Shown in pieces: positions 11,444 to 22,865 of a stretch of 64,000 nt of DNA. The position numbers and the translations under genes were made by a program. Below the pieces are notes generated by a model. The model worked only from the letters and a program-made list of their open reading frames with translations. It was not told the DNA's origin and did not search any database. How positions within the stretch are numbered: the first letter of the stretch is position 1; every line of letters begins with the position of its first letter. This stretch comes from Sycon ciliatum (taxonomy: Eukaryota > Porifera > Calcarea > Leucosolenida > Sycettidae): the NCBI RefSeq assembly GCF_964019385.1, contig NC_088654.1, forward strand, positions 22,953,214 through 23,017,213. The letters run 5' to 3'.

Positions 11444-14400
11444 TAATATCATCATTTTCACTGCACCATGAACATGAAAAATAATGTTCAGTACACCCCT
11501 CCAAATGGACCAAAGTGATTGGTTGGGACGTTTAGTCGTAGATGTACGTATCCAACAACCAAGTTACTTTCTCGAAACGGAAAACTTTTAAACTCAGTCT
11601 CAAATCGAGCATGACGAACGAACTGAAGTAACGGGCTGGGTTATGGATTGAACGTGGCGTCAACCTCAAACATGTGTGCACCCGGAAACTCGCAGAACAG
11701 TGGGAGACGGACTAACAACACAAGGCTGTGTCAGTACATGCATGAGCATTACGCCACGCCGAGAGAACCTCCGACATTTCTAATTCCTACACGAGTCTCA
11801 ACTATACGGTGGCAAAACATACTAAAACATCGTTCATCACCCTCTACCCCCCCCCCCCCCCCTCTCTCCCTATCTTGCAACTCGCCGCAGAAAACGACGG
11901 GAGGCAGTTTTGTAACAATTCAGACTTACTGAGATGATACTTTGCTGCACGGTCGACAAGAGAATCTGCGGCCACTCCTCGCGACCCAGAGCCGTACTGC
12001 TCTTTTAAAGCAGGGCCCGAACGAAAAGTAGTTGCGCATCCGGAACGAGACGGAGTACATGTAGCGATCGACAATGTCCGACAAATACACCTCGGGTGTG
12101 AATGTTAGCAGGACTTCCCGAGGCTGTACGATCCTCTTTGAAGAACAATCGACACATACCGGTGTCCGCAAGGCTAAGCACCCGTTCGTCGTCTATCCAC
12201 CTCCTGGTGCGATCCAGCCAAATGGAAAATTTCCAAGATCTGGAGGAAGAATGCAATGAAAGCCGTCCGACAAAAACAAAGAAAGAAAAAGTCATCCGAT
12301 AGCATCATCACACGAACTATATAAGCTGTCAACATCACAGTGTACTTTGGACGAATTGTGACGAAGCAACACCTTTCTGCTGGTCGTTGCAATGCCTGGA
12401 AGGACGGACATGCGCTAGCAAAAATTCTCAAACTCACACCAGAGGATAGTTGCACGCTCATGCCGTGAATTCCATGAAGAAATGACATTATTTGTGTTTT
12501 CTGAAAACCAATAACGCGTAGCGTTGAACACTAGCATGTTCTCACCATTTCTCCTCGAAAGCACGTTTCTTCTTTCTCGTCCTAGCGTTGACCGTAGCGG
12601 AAGAAGAATGTCTCCACCAGAGGTTGTTCGCTAGAGCACTGGGTAAAGCGCTATTTGGCCGCTTACCAATAGTATTATACGTTGAAAGGGCGAAGGCCCG
12701 AACGGCCAAGACTCTTCTCTACTTTACCCAAGAAAAAGATGAGAGAATAGCAAATAGCACGAGGAAGACGACCTCCTTGCCGAAAAGAACCGTTTGCTGG
12801 AGCATGCGCACACGTCCTATTTTGGAAGTTTGGAGCACATGGATATGGTCGACACTGCTTGGCGGAGTGGCGTGACGTATGAGCATGTGCAGCTGCTGCG
12901 CTTGTCCTTTTGCACTACACATTGTAGGTGACTTTGTCCCGGGTTCAGGTCCCGAGTTCAAATGCTGAACTCTTGATATCAGACTCGAATCATGATAGAG
13001 ATACTGCTACAATCTACGCATCTACACTACAACAACACATCCGTTTTACTGGACTCAACAGTCAGAACTATTACTTACCAGAAGGACCATGTAACCATGA
13101 TTGTTGTTGTCCAAGCCTAGCGCCTGGCCAGTATGAACCAGTATTGCCGAGTATTGGTTGTGCAAGCCAGTGCATCTAGATCTGCGTACATACTTTTCTT
13201 GAGCTTGATGCTGCTTGAAGCGGTGGTTCGAATCAAGTACAGCGGTTGAACCCGCTTCCTTGTAAACTGTGGGCTGCCCAGCCCTGCTATCCCAGGGTAG
13301 ACCGACATTGGACCTGTTGCAATGGTGGTGAGGTGGCTTGCTTAGTTTTAACCTGGGTGATGGATATGTGGCAGTAGTGTGTCAACGAGCGTAGCCATTT
13401 ACCGCTGGGAGAATGCTTTCTACGTCTGGAATAAGCCTAGGATGCATTTGACGCTCGCTGTATCTCCAACTTCTGTCGAGCGTTCAACGATGGCTTCCAT
13501 TTCTTTTGGGAAAATTCTGTGGTTGGCGGGCGCATATCGAGGGCCTGCTTGCATGATGCAAACAATCGCTACAAAACGTAGCGAGCACTTTCAATCACAA
13601 ACTGTAAACGCTGGTAAACGTAGCGAGCACTTTGGCGTAGATCTACTACTTGTAGTTTTCGAGATCAGACTACGACCTCACCTACTTGCGATACTGCTCC
13701 ACATTAGTCATTAGACATTACTGTATCCAGGATCAAGTCAAGAGTGCTCAGTAGTAGTATCCTCTAGCTCTACCAAACTCCAGTACCCCAACTGGCCCTG
13801 ACGCACAAGAACAAGCGTAGGTCTACACGACCAAGTCCTGCCTAGTACTACAATGTGCGGAACTAGCGATTTTGGAAAGATGGTCTCCTCTTCAGGTGCC
13901 ACTGACTCTGTCCATGGTGACTGGGGCCAGTGGGGGAGCGCTCAGACTGTTGCGTCGTTGGACTCTCTGGTCTGTACTTACTATTTTTCTGTATGCACGT
14001 ACATGTATTGCACAATGCAGTTTAGCGCCTCTCACCGGCCAGGGCGCACGGATGTATACGGGGTACTACATGTAGTATATCACTTTATGCATGTGGGTAT
14101 GCCGTAAACATGCAGGGCAGGTATGTTTTGTATAATATTCATGAGCTAGGAGAGCCATTGTATGCATGCTGAACACCGGTCCCCCCCCCCCCCCCCTCCA
14201 GCTACTGCATGCATTGGAGATCGCAAGACTCATGATGTCATCATTAGATTCATACCCCTTCATGCCCTCCCCACCAATCCTCCCATGGGAAATTCCCCGG
14301 AAATGAAATCCTCCAGGATTGCCAGTAAAACCTCAGCTCAAATCATGCAGATACTGATTTTTGGATAGTGATCGAGCTACCGGTTCTGCAGAAGGCAATC

Positions 14401-14912
14401 CCAAAGGATCTCACATCTGATCACACCAGTCAGCAGGCAACAGCAGACACAACATTGTGGCATACAGTGGCCAGCAGAACAAACTGCAACCGAATCAATA
14501 GCAGCACAGCTCACAAGAAGACGTCGTCGCAACGAAACCCTTCCCATCCCGGGGTGACAGGTGTTCTGTTCGAGCCCGTAACCCAAAAGAGAAAAAAAGA
14601 AATGATAACGGACGGGAGTGGGTTGGTTGCTGGTGATGACAAGCTTGGTTGGTCCTTGACTCGGCGGCATCGGCCGGGTGACCAGTGCAGTTGCATTGAC
14701 ATTCCTCCGTGGGTAAATTCAGTACTTGCGCCCTGAAGGAAGAGAATGGCATGAAAGGTCGACAGCGGCGACAGAGGCATACGGGTAACAGCAACGATGC
14801 ATGCACAGTGCACTGAGCATGGTCTATTGGTACACACTATCTAGACACAATACACCCAGTCACTATCTCGTATTATTTCGGCAACAATGCATGCACATTG
14901 TGTGCAGTGGAC

Positions 14913-15669
14913 CAGTGTCTGCTCCAGCGCCGGGTGAGCCGGGTAATCCACCCGGTTGGGCGGCGCTTGAACCCGGTTGAAAATATAGTACCGGGTCACC
15001 TGTGACCCGGTTGGTACTTTACACTTTCGACTACATGGCGTGTATGTGTCAGACTCCAGTACACGGCTGTCCCATGCATGCGACGCGCGTTCATTCAATA
15101 TGGCGGCCAAATTTTAATCTTTTTCATTTTTTACGCGACCTGGCCTAGTCGTATGTTTGCAATTTCGCTCGACTTCCATCTCAAACGGGCAAGGTCAACC
15201 GAAACCACGGGTGTTTGCCAGGTCATTCGATAGAGTTTAGAGCTTGGACTGGCCTTGCCTGCGACTGTGCCGCCGCTCGAGCGATCTTCTTGGGTTACCC
15301 ACGCGCTACGCATGGTTTCTTTCTCGACGTGGGTGCAATTATTTTTCCGTGCGGTAAACCGCATGAAAGGACGCCATGTCATTAGTTGGTGCACATGAAG
15401 TCACCGTGAGTACTTCTTCTTCTTTCGTAATTTTCTAATTCCTGTCCTCTCTTTTCTAAATGCGGCTTATCCATTCGCCTTTATATCATTGGCCTACATT
15501 ATAGTTCCCGTTTATTGTCCGAATTAAAATAAACCAACCAACCAGTTATGGAGTTGACTCGGCTGGTGAGACAGCGCCAGGTACATGTGTATCCGGCTCC
15601 AACCCGGTTGAAATGGTTGCGCCAGGTACACGTGTACCCGGCTGTCCTACAATCCTAGAGCAGACACTG
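14913..15669. mobile_element. 757-bp TIR element private to unit 2
   Basis: Units 1 and 3 show the empty site. The termini are perfect 12-bp inverted repeats CAGTGTCTGCTC and GAGCAGACACTG. A 6-bp direct repeat GTGGAC flanks the element (14,907-14,912 and 15,670-15,675). Subterminal ACCCGGTTG motifs recur at both ends, and a palindrome GGTCACCTGTGACC lies near 14,993. The CAG start resembles hAT termini, but hAT elements normally duplicate 8 bp, so the superfamily is open. An 87-codon minus-strand frame inside is not recognisable. Confidence 0.75.
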
Positions 15670-18394
15670 GTGGACATACGAATCTTCCAACTTTCTAGCC
15701 CATGCACTTAGCTACTATCTCATTCCGATTTCGGAGTCAATGCTGTACTGAAGATACGCGTTGTGGCAGTCTATCAGAGGAAGTGGGAAACAATTGAGCG
15801 CTGCAAATCTTTGTGCGATCCCAACGGAAATGCAATGTAAGAATTGTTCACAATATTCCGACCGTTGTGTAGTCTGAAAACCTATGGAGCAGGGGAGGGT
15901 TCTATGATACTGGCCAAGAATTGTGTTGGAGGCGTGCAAAGATATCACAGTGCAGAGTAGATAAATAGTTACCTTGCATAGGGCAGACGCTGCCACCACG
16001 TCCTCCTGTCCGGTTGGCGCTTGACCTGAGCTGGGCAGTAGAATCACACAGCAGACAGAACACACACCAGCCCATGAACCTGCACTACAGTACAACGAGA
16101 TTCACCCTAGCTACTCACCCACCCGAATACATGCAACAACCGGGGCTGCACCAACCACAATAATAATAGATATCATGCATGAGAAAGCTGCAGAGAACAT
16201 TGCAGGCATGCAAGGTGTGCCCCTTGCAAAGCTATCCCCGGGGTGGACAATGCATGCACTACATGGACAAAGCATGCACTACATAGGACATCAGTCCTGA
16301 CATGCAGAGCGGGTCCTGCTGTAAATGGGACAAACAATTCTCTGCAGTGATTTGAAAAATTCATGCACAGCACATGGGTACTTAGACTGTTCCTAGGCGA
16401 TGTCCCGCCGTGATGCTGCTTGCCAGCCGTCCATCTGGACCAGTCGTGGTGCTTAGCCGTTGACGAACCTGGACTAAAGATAAGCATAGCAAACAGAACT
16501 ATTAGACGACAAAACAATGTATGGATTTGAAAGGCATGCATGTGCATGGATGATGTGTTGACATGCACTCTAATAGTTATCTTCCCCTCCCCATTCCTGA
16601 AGTAGACATGCTGACTGTTCACGGTCTGGAAGTGCTTTGTTGGTTTGCTGGGCTATTTCCAACTCATGTCAGGTTGAGAAAATCGTGAAACAGTAAGGAT
16701 AACTTTCAAGGTGCAGGAAAGAAACAAGGATGCAATCACAGTCAAAATTCTTGCTGCATACTAAAAATCAGAAGTATTCGCAATATTTCAAGATTGATAA
16801 TTTCATGCAGAGTGCGCAGTCTGAATGCCTGGAAGATTTTTATCTTCAGCCCGTTGGAATGAGGAGAGGAAGTTGATCCATGCATATAACGCTATACTAA
16901 ACAACAGCACATGGATACTTAGGGTTTTTGGGTGGCCGGGTCCCTGGTGCTTGCTCCACCGCGCTGTGGCGTCCCTGAAAAAAATAAATAAACAAAAACT
17001 GAGATTAATGCCAAGAGACAAACCATATTGATGCATGAGACAACTTCAAGCCATAACAAATAAATCCGCCAACAGAACAAATTGCCACTGTCCTAGGGAG
17101 GTTTGTAGAATGAAAAAGTCAAGGTTCACATGAGGCCCAGTCATATCTAGCTTCATCTTTCATAGCAAATCAACCATCCCAATGTATCAGGGCCAAGTGA
17201 GATGCAGCTCCTGAAGGCGTGGTGGGATGTGTGTAGATCAGACCTAACACAAATTGGTCAAAAGTCCGAAAACCACTGCCAATGCTGTATCACCTTCTAT
17301 GATGTAGGACATCGGATCAAAAATGTGCATGGGCTCACTGCCTGATTGCAAATTCAACAGGCATTCTTTTCCAAGTACACATCCATTCTTACTCTGATAG
17401 CGGACATGATACCTTAGACAGGTATTTACCACTATCATGATACCACACTAAGTACCGGCCGCACTGGAAATAACGTCGATCTCCATCTCAGAATAACAAC
17501 ACAGTTGCTACATGTTCCGTGCTATTTCGGTCGAGTACTAGTAGCTCCTGAAAATGAAGACAGCTCAAGGAATGCAAATTGTGCAGTCAACGCAAGAGAT
17601 TTATTTTACTTTCGGCGGATATCATGCCATTGCTGACATGATAACCAGTGCCGAGTCAAGGACATAACCAAGCCTGTCATCACCAGCAACACCCCCCCCC
17701 CCCATATTTCCCCCGGGCCGAACAGAACACCTGTCATTTTAGGGCAACCCTGGTCACGGTAAATTTCCCACCCGAAATTATGTAGCAGGTCACTGGGTAA
17801 AATGAGGGCAAATAATAATAGTACGGCCGTGTGTCCTGCAGATGGAGCATGGCAAAACAAACAGCATATGCCAAACACATGCACACTCTCCCACCAGCTG
17901 CATCCACAAACGCAAACAACCGCATGCACCAAAGAACAAAGAACCTACACCATTATGAGGGAGAGAGAGAGGCCGCAGTGGGAAGGAAAAATCATGCCAG
18001 CAATTCTTGAATCGAGCACATCACAGATGTGACTGGAGAGAAAGTGAACTCGCCAAATACAGGTGAAAGCACCCGAAATCCTGACTGAAAGTTCAATAGG
18101 GAAGCAGACTCATAATATACACCCACATCTCTCTTATCCGGGCCTCCAGATTATGGGCACCTCGGTCGACCGGGCACCCTGTGGGTGAGTTTTTGAATTT
18201 AGTCAATGTAAGTATTTAGCTGTAAAGCCTTTCCATCGAAATCACCCGAGGTTTTATCCATGCACAGAACATAAGCAATGGGTAATCATTCTAATCACGG
18301 AGCATGCCAAGAACATTTTGCGTATGAACATGCAGCCGACAGAATGGGGTTGTTCCTTGTTAGGCCTGGCGTAAGGAGAGAGGGCCATGTTTTC

Positions 18395-18399
18395 GCTTC
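18395..18399. repeat. Target-site duplication, left copy (GCTTC)
   Basis: GCTTC directly precedes the 5' LTR and recurs directly after the 3' LTR (22,866-22,870). Unit 1 has a single GCTTC at the matching site (near 8,501-8,505), which is the uninterrupted locus. Confidence 0.95.
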
Positions 18400-18607
18400 T
18401 GTTGTGGTCCCGTTGTTGTACCCGATCCGTTCTGGGATCGGTTACCCATATGCATTCCCGTACTGTGTACATATATGGATCCTGGTTGTGCATCTTTATC
18501 TTTCCTTGTTCTATGTAAATAAACTTTAGTTGTTGTCTGGGACTTGTGGAGTGAAGTTGATCTATGGAGTGCAGGAACTAACTTGATGTTCACTCAGGAA
18601 CATTACA
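18400..18607 (+). repeat. 5' LTR
   Basis: A 208-bp terminal repeat that starts TG and ends CA. It contains a TATA-like ATATAT near 18,471 and an AATAAA polyadenylation signal at 18,518-18,523. It differs from the 3' LTR at position 18,430 only. Confidence 0.96.
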
Positions 18608-18623
18608 TGGTGTCAGAAGTAGC
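18608..18623 (+). promoter_or_regulatory. Primer-binding site, probably tRNA-Leu
   Basis: TGGTGTCAGAAGTAGC follows the 5' LTR with no spacer. Its TGG is the complement of a tRNA CCA end, and the next bases match the acceptor end of metazoan tRNA-Leu at most positions (TGGTGTCAGGAGTGGG expected from that tRNA). Assignment of the tRNA rests on recalled tRNA sequence. Confidence 0.75.
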
Positions 18624-18631
18624 AGGTGGTC

Positions 18632-20041
18632 ATGTCGTCTGCCAAATTTCCTGTACCTGCCCCGTTCGATTTCTCCACCCCAGAAGCATGGCCACTCTGG
18701 AAGACCCGTTTTGAACGCTTCAGTTCTTTGTCCAAACTGGACGAGGCGGACGGGCAACGCCAAGTAGACACTTTAGTTTACTCCATGGGAGCCAAAGCCG
18801 ATCCTATCTTTGAGTCTCTATCTCTGTCCGCGGATGATAAGAAGAAACTCGACAAGGTACTGGAGGCCTTTGACAAGTATTTTCGCCCGGGTGTAAACGT
18901 AATCCATCAACGGACATTGTTTGAAAGGTGTGTCCAGAACCCAGGTGAATCCGTGGAAGAGTATGTGCGTCGTCTCCGTGCTGCAGCCAAATATTGCGCG
19001 TTTGACAAGTCAGATGAGCGTATCCGCGACAGGTTGGTGGCCCATATGACGAACCGAGAAGTTTCGAAGAAGCTACAGCTCGAGGATCACGCTCAGCTGA
19101 CACTCGAGACTGCCGTGAGCTTGGCACGCAAAACGGAGTCCGTAAACGCCGAGGTCGCCCAGCAAACGCCCCGGGTGAGCCAAGCTGCTGCAGCTACCTC
19201 ACCGCAACGGAAACACGGCAAGTCCCCTGCTTACGCAAGTTACGGATCGACGGGAAAGCGACCACAGGTCAAGTCCCAACGAGACTCGAGCAACAGTAAG
19301 AAGTGCTCGTGGTGTGGCTCCTCCAAAGACCACAAATCGAACCGTGACGAATGCCCTGCCAAGGACAAGTCTTGTAACAAGTGTCGTAAGTCTGGACACT
19401 TCGCCAGCGTCTGCCGGTCTGCCTCCGCCAGTGCAGCACACAACGATTATGTGCATGTAGCTGAGTTTGACTTGCAGTCGGACCCCGTCGGCGAAAATTT
19501 CCTTGGAGCTGCTTCTACCCACACCGCTGACGAGCCGTGGATAGTACGACTGGATCTGTGCGGCTCACACCTCGATTTCAAAATCGACACTGGAGCTGAT
19601 CTCAACATTATGACGCAGGCCAGCTACAACGCTTTATCTGCACCGCCAGTACTCAGTCCGTGCCAGACACGTATGATTGGGCCTGATGGGAACCAGCTCA
19701 CGATACAGGGTGAGTTCCACACTTGTGCTGTGTTCCGTGATGTACAGTACCCAGTCACTATCCTGGTCATTGCCACTGGTGGTGTCAACTTGCTGAGCAG
19801 GCAGACATCTGAACAGATGGGCCTAGTACAACGTCTTCATGTTGGCTCTTCAGATGCCCAGCCGAAAATCGGATGCATGCTAGGCAAGCCAGTCGAGATT
19901 GAGTTGAAGCCAGACTGCAAACCATACAACTGTGTAAATGCTCGACGCATTCCAATACACATCCGCCTCAAGGTTCGTACCGAGCTGGAGCGTATGGAAA
20001 AAGCAGGTGTCATCACAAAAGTCGAGCAGCCGACCGACTAG
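18632..20041 (+). CDS. Gag-protease part of the Ty3/gypsy polyprotein
   Basis: This frame encodes the capsid/nucleocapsid precursor and aspartic protease of the retrotransposon. The first ATG is at 18,632, nine bases after the primer-binding site, and gives 469 residues. A retrotransposon Gag domain spans roughly residues 20-170. A CCHC zinc knuckle (CNKCRKSGHFASVC, about 247-260) follows a second Cys-rich segment (CSWC). The protease active site is IDTGADLNIM near residue 319. The last 30 residues already belong to the N-terminus of reverse transcriptase (RTELERMEKAGVITKVEQ). Translation then meets TAG in a place where this family has Trp. The frame is not shifted, so the following frame is the same polyprotein. 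A programmed readthrough codon would be expected nearer the gag-protease border, so I read this as a nonsense change. Confidence 0.92.
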   Translation: MSSAKFPVPAPFDFSTPEAWPLWKTRFERFSSLSKLDEADGQRQVDTLVYSMGAKADPIFESLSLSADDKKKLDKVLEAFDKYFRPGVNVIHQRTLFERCVQNPGESVEEYVRRLRAAAKYCAFDKSDERIRDRLVAHMTNREVSKKLQLEDHAQLTLETAVSLARKTESVNAEVAQQTPRVSQAAAATSPQRKHGKSPAYASYGSTGKRPQVKSQRDSSNSKKCSWCGSSKDHKSNRDECPAKDKSCNKCRKSGHFASVCRSASASAAHNDYVHVAEFDLQSDPVGENFLGAASTHTADEPWIVRLDLCGSHLDFKIDTGADLNIMTQASYNALSAPPVLSPCQTRMIGPDGNQLTIQGEFHTCAVFRDVQYPVTILVIATGGVNLLSRQTSEQMGLVQRLHVGSSDAQPKIGCMLGKPVEIELKPDCKPYNCVNARRIPIHIRLKVRTELERMEKAGVITKVEQPTD

Positions 20042-22498
20042 TGTTCACCCCTCGTGTCGGTCCTCAAGCCGAACGGCAACGTGCGTGTATGCGTAGACCT
20101 CAAGCGCCTGAATGCCAGCGTCAAGAGAGAGCACTACCCGTTACCGACCGTGGATGACACGCTCGCACAACTCAACGGTTCTACCATATTCTCTACGCTG
20201 GACACCACGTCTGGCTTCTGGCAGATCCCACTCTCCGAGGAAGCGTCGTTGCTGACGACGTTTATCACTCCCTATGGCCGCTTCAAGTTCGAGCGCCTTC
20301 CCTTCGGCATAACGAGCGCGCCTGAGATATTCCAGCGCCGGCTACAAGGTCTACTCAGCGATATTCCCAACGTAGCAGTGTTCATAGACAACATCATCGT
20401 CTATGCTTCATCGATGGCTGAGCATGATGCTGCTCTGCTCGCCGTCGAGAACCGACTCCGTGATGCCGGTCTGACACTGAATCCGAACAAGTCTAAGTTC
20501 AGATGCACGTCCCTAAAGTACCTGGGCCATCGGATCAGCGACAAGGGTGTCCACCCTGACCCAGTCAAGCTGGATGCCATTGAGCGCCTTGCAGCACCAG
20601 CTGATGTGGAAGAGCTCCGTCGTGCACTTGGACTCTTCACGTACCTCTCCAAGTTTCTGCCGTCATTGTCGACCGTAGCCGCCCCACTGCGCGAGCTACT
20701 CCGGTGCGACGCGACGTGGCAATGGACCAAAGCACATGAGCTAGCTTTCACAGAGCTCAAACGCCTAGCTGCCGCAGCCCCGTGTCTCGCGTACTACGAC
20801 CCGTCTGCACCGACCATCGTCACGGCTGATGCGAGCAGCTATGGATTGGGTGCTGCACTGCTACAGTTCCACGACAATGAGTGGAAGCCGGTCGCGTACG
20901 CCTCACGCACCATGACAGCAGCAGAGAAACGGTATGCCCAGATCGAGAAAGAGCTCCTCGCCTCGGTCTGGAGATGTGAACACTTCCATCAATACCTCTA
21001 CGGAGCGCCCCGATTTACCATTCAAACGGACCACAAGCCGCTGGTCCCACTAATGAACACGCGTGACCTCGACCGAGTACCTCTACGCTGCCAACGTCTA
21101 CTGATCAGACTCATGCGCTATGATGTACAGGCGGAGTATGTGCCTGGCAAGAACATGGTTCTCGCCGACACGCTGTCCAGAGCTCCTCTTCCTGACACGC
21201 CAGCAACCGAATCCGACCTACACAGTGACTCGGAAGCCACCATCGCCGCTGTCCTGTCGTCTCTATGCAGTCCTACCAAGCAACACGCTCTCGTTACAGC
21301 CACTGCTGACGATCCAGTCCTGCAACAAGTAATCCAGCATACCCTCCATGGCTGGCCGACCAAGGTCAACGCAGACCTGGAAGCCTACCGCAACGAACGT
21401 GGCTCGCTCTCAGTTCACGACGGTCTGCTGTACCACGGATTTCGGATCGTAGTCCCGGCATCCGAGCGCAAAGCTACACTTGCCACTTTGCATGACGGCC
21501 ACCAAGGCATAACCAAGTGCCTGGCCCGTGCGAAGTCCTCCGTCTGGTGGCCAGGTATCACACGTGCCATTTCAGAATGCGTGCAGAACTGCCTGACCTG
21601 CACCAAGCATCGTTTTCAGCCGCCAGAGCCTCTGTCTCCAACTGCGTTTCCCTCTTTGCCATGGGAGAGAATAGGAGTCGACCTCTGCCAACATGACGGT
21701 CAGGAGTACCTCATTGCTGTCGACTACTTCTCCAGGTACATTCACGCCATCCCGCTACGGAAGACTACCTCTGGAGCCGTCATCAAGGAACTCCACGAGC
21801 TGTTCGCCATCCATGGCATCCCTCAAGTCCTTGTGTCGGACAACGGTCCACAGTTCGCAAGTGCTGAATTCGCCGCATTCACAGCCCAAATGCAGCTCAC
21901 CCACCGCACCAGTAGCCCGCACTACCCACAGAGCAACGGTGAAGCTGAGCGAGCGGTTCGAACATTCAAGCGTCTCCTGAAGACCAACAACAGCCTCAAC
22001 GATGCCTTACTCAACTACAGGTCAACACCCCTCGCAAATGGCTACTCGCCAGCCGAGCTCCTGTTTGGTTGTCGTCTACGCACACACCTCCCATGTACAG
22101 CGGAATCCCTCGCTCCAAGTTGGCCTGATATTTCCAAGCTAAGGAAGTTCGAGGTGAGGCAGAAAGACCGACAGAGTGAGACGTACGACTCGTCACACCG
22201 AGCACAATCTCTGCCACCATTGACCCAAGGCGACCGAGTCTGGGTGCAAGATCTCGCTTCCGAAGCCGTGATTGCAGACCGTGTCTCCGACAGATCCTAT
22301 ATTGTCACGACCGACAACCTGTCCGAGTACCGCCGCAACCGTCGCCACGTCAAGTTGCTACCTGATGTGCAACCAACACCAACACCGCAGTTGTATGTCA
22401 CTACATCTGCAGAACCTCCATCCGCTGATGTCGAGTTCCAGCCTACCTTGCGCCGATCAGCACGTCCATCCCGGCCGCTGAACAGACTCGACCTGTAA
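20042..22498 (+). CDS. Reverse transcriptase-RNase H-integrase part of the polyprotein
   Basis: This continues in the same frame directly after the TAG at 20,039-20,041; an internal ATG lies at 20,054 or later. Reverse transcriptase comes first (VLKPNGNVRVCVDLKRLN, then the RLPFGITSAPEIFQ motif). Its catalytic box reads FIDNII at 20,381-20,398, where the family has two adjacent Asp residues, so the enzyme is probably inactive. RNase H follows (TADASSYGLGAALLQ; IEKELLASVW; TDHKPL). The integrase has its HHCC zinc region (HDGHQG to CLTC), a DDE core (GVDL; VSDNGPQF; SNGEAERAVRTFKRLL) and a C-terminal GDRVWVQD segment, all intact. No chromodomain or envelope frame is seen after it. The frame stops 159 bp before the 3' LTR. 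Confidence 0.93.
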   Translation, partial: CSPLVSVLKPNGNVRVCVDLKRLNASVKREHYPLPTVDDTLAQLNGSTIFSTLDTTSGFWQIPLSEEASLLTTFITPYGRFKFERLPFGITSAPEIFQRRLQGLLSDIPNVAVFIDNIIVYASSMAEHDAALLAVENRLRDAGLTLNPNKSKFRCTSLKYLGHRISDKGVHPDPVKLDAIERLAAPADVEELRRALGLFTYLSKFLPSLSTVAAPLRELLRCDATWQWTKAHELAFTELKRLAAAAPCLAYYDPSAPTIVTADASSYGLGAALLQFHDNEWKPVAYASRTMTAAEKRYAQIEKELLASVWRCEHFHQYLYGAPRFTIQTDHKPLVPLMNTRDLDRVPLRCQRLLIRLMRYDVQAEYVPGKNMVLADTLSRAPLPDTPATESDLHSDSEATIAAVLSSLCSPTKQHALVTATADDPVLQQVIQHTLHGWPTKVNADLEAYRNERGSLSVHDGLLYHGFRIVVPASERKATLATLHDGHQGITKCLARAKSSVWWPGITRAISECVQNCLTCTKHRFQPPEPLSPTAFPSLPWERIGVDLCQHDGQEYLIAVDYFSRYIHAIPLRKTTSGAVIKELHELFAIHGIPQVLVSDNGPQFASAEFAAFTAQMQLTHRTSSPHYPQSNGEAERAVRTFKRLLKTNNSLNDALLNYRSTPLANGYSPAELLFGCRLRTHLPCTAESLAPSWPDISKLRKFEVRQKDRQSETYDSSHRAQSLPPLTQGDRVWVQDLASEAVIADRVSDRSYIVTTDNLSEYRRNRRHVKLLPDVQPTPTPQLYVTTSAEPPSADVEFQPTLRRSARPSRPLNRLDL

Positions 22499-22643
22499 AC
22501 GCATTAGTCATTGCTCATGCTCACTCCAGTCGCTGACACTGATGACCGTGAACTGCATGTAGTATTTGTCTGTCTCTACCCTATCTCCTCTGTATGTATA
22601 ATATTCTTCGAGCTGTTACCTCTGTAACCTCTCTCTCTTCGAA

Positions 22644-22657
22644 CATAAAAAGGGAGA
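22644..22657 (+). other. Polypurine tract
   Basis: A purine-rich run, ending AAAAAGGGAGA, abuts the 3' LTR. This is the expected primer for plus-strand DNA synthesis. Confidence 0.85.
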
Positions 22658-22865
22658 TGTTGTGGTCCCGTTGTTGTACCCGATCCGGTCTGGGATCGGT
22701 TACCCATATGCATTCCCGTACTGTGTACATATATGGATCCTGGTTGTGCATCTTTATCTTTCCTTGTTCTATGTAAATAAACTTTAGTTGTTGTCTGGGA
22801 CTTGTGGAGTGAAGTTGATCTATGGAGTGCAGGAACTAACTTGATGTTCACTCAGGAACATTACA
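22658..22865 (+). repeat. 3' LTR
   Basis: A 208-bp repeat identical to the 5' LTR except for G at 22,688. GCTTC follows it and is the right copy of the target duplication. Confidence 0.96.

Larger units (their letters stand above)
18400..22865 (+). mobile_element. Ty3/gypsy LTR retrotransposon, full length, defective
   Basis: A complete 4,466-bp element: two 208-bp LTRs, a primer-binding site, gag-protease-RT-RNaseH-integrase order, a polypurine tract and a 5-bp target duplication. The integrase lies after RNase H, which is the Ty3/gypsy order. There is no envelope frame. The LTRs differ at one position only (18,430 T against 22,688 G), so the insertion is young. Two changes should disable this copy: an in-frame TAG at 20,039 and an Asn in place of the second catalytic Asp of reverse transcriptase at 20,390. 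It is present only in unit 2. Confidence 0.97.

Noticed and set aside
20039..20041. Programmed readthrough of the TAG between the two retrotransposon frames
   Set aside because: The stop lies inside the reverse transcriptase N-terminus at a Trp position, not at the gag-protease border; a nonsense change is simpler.
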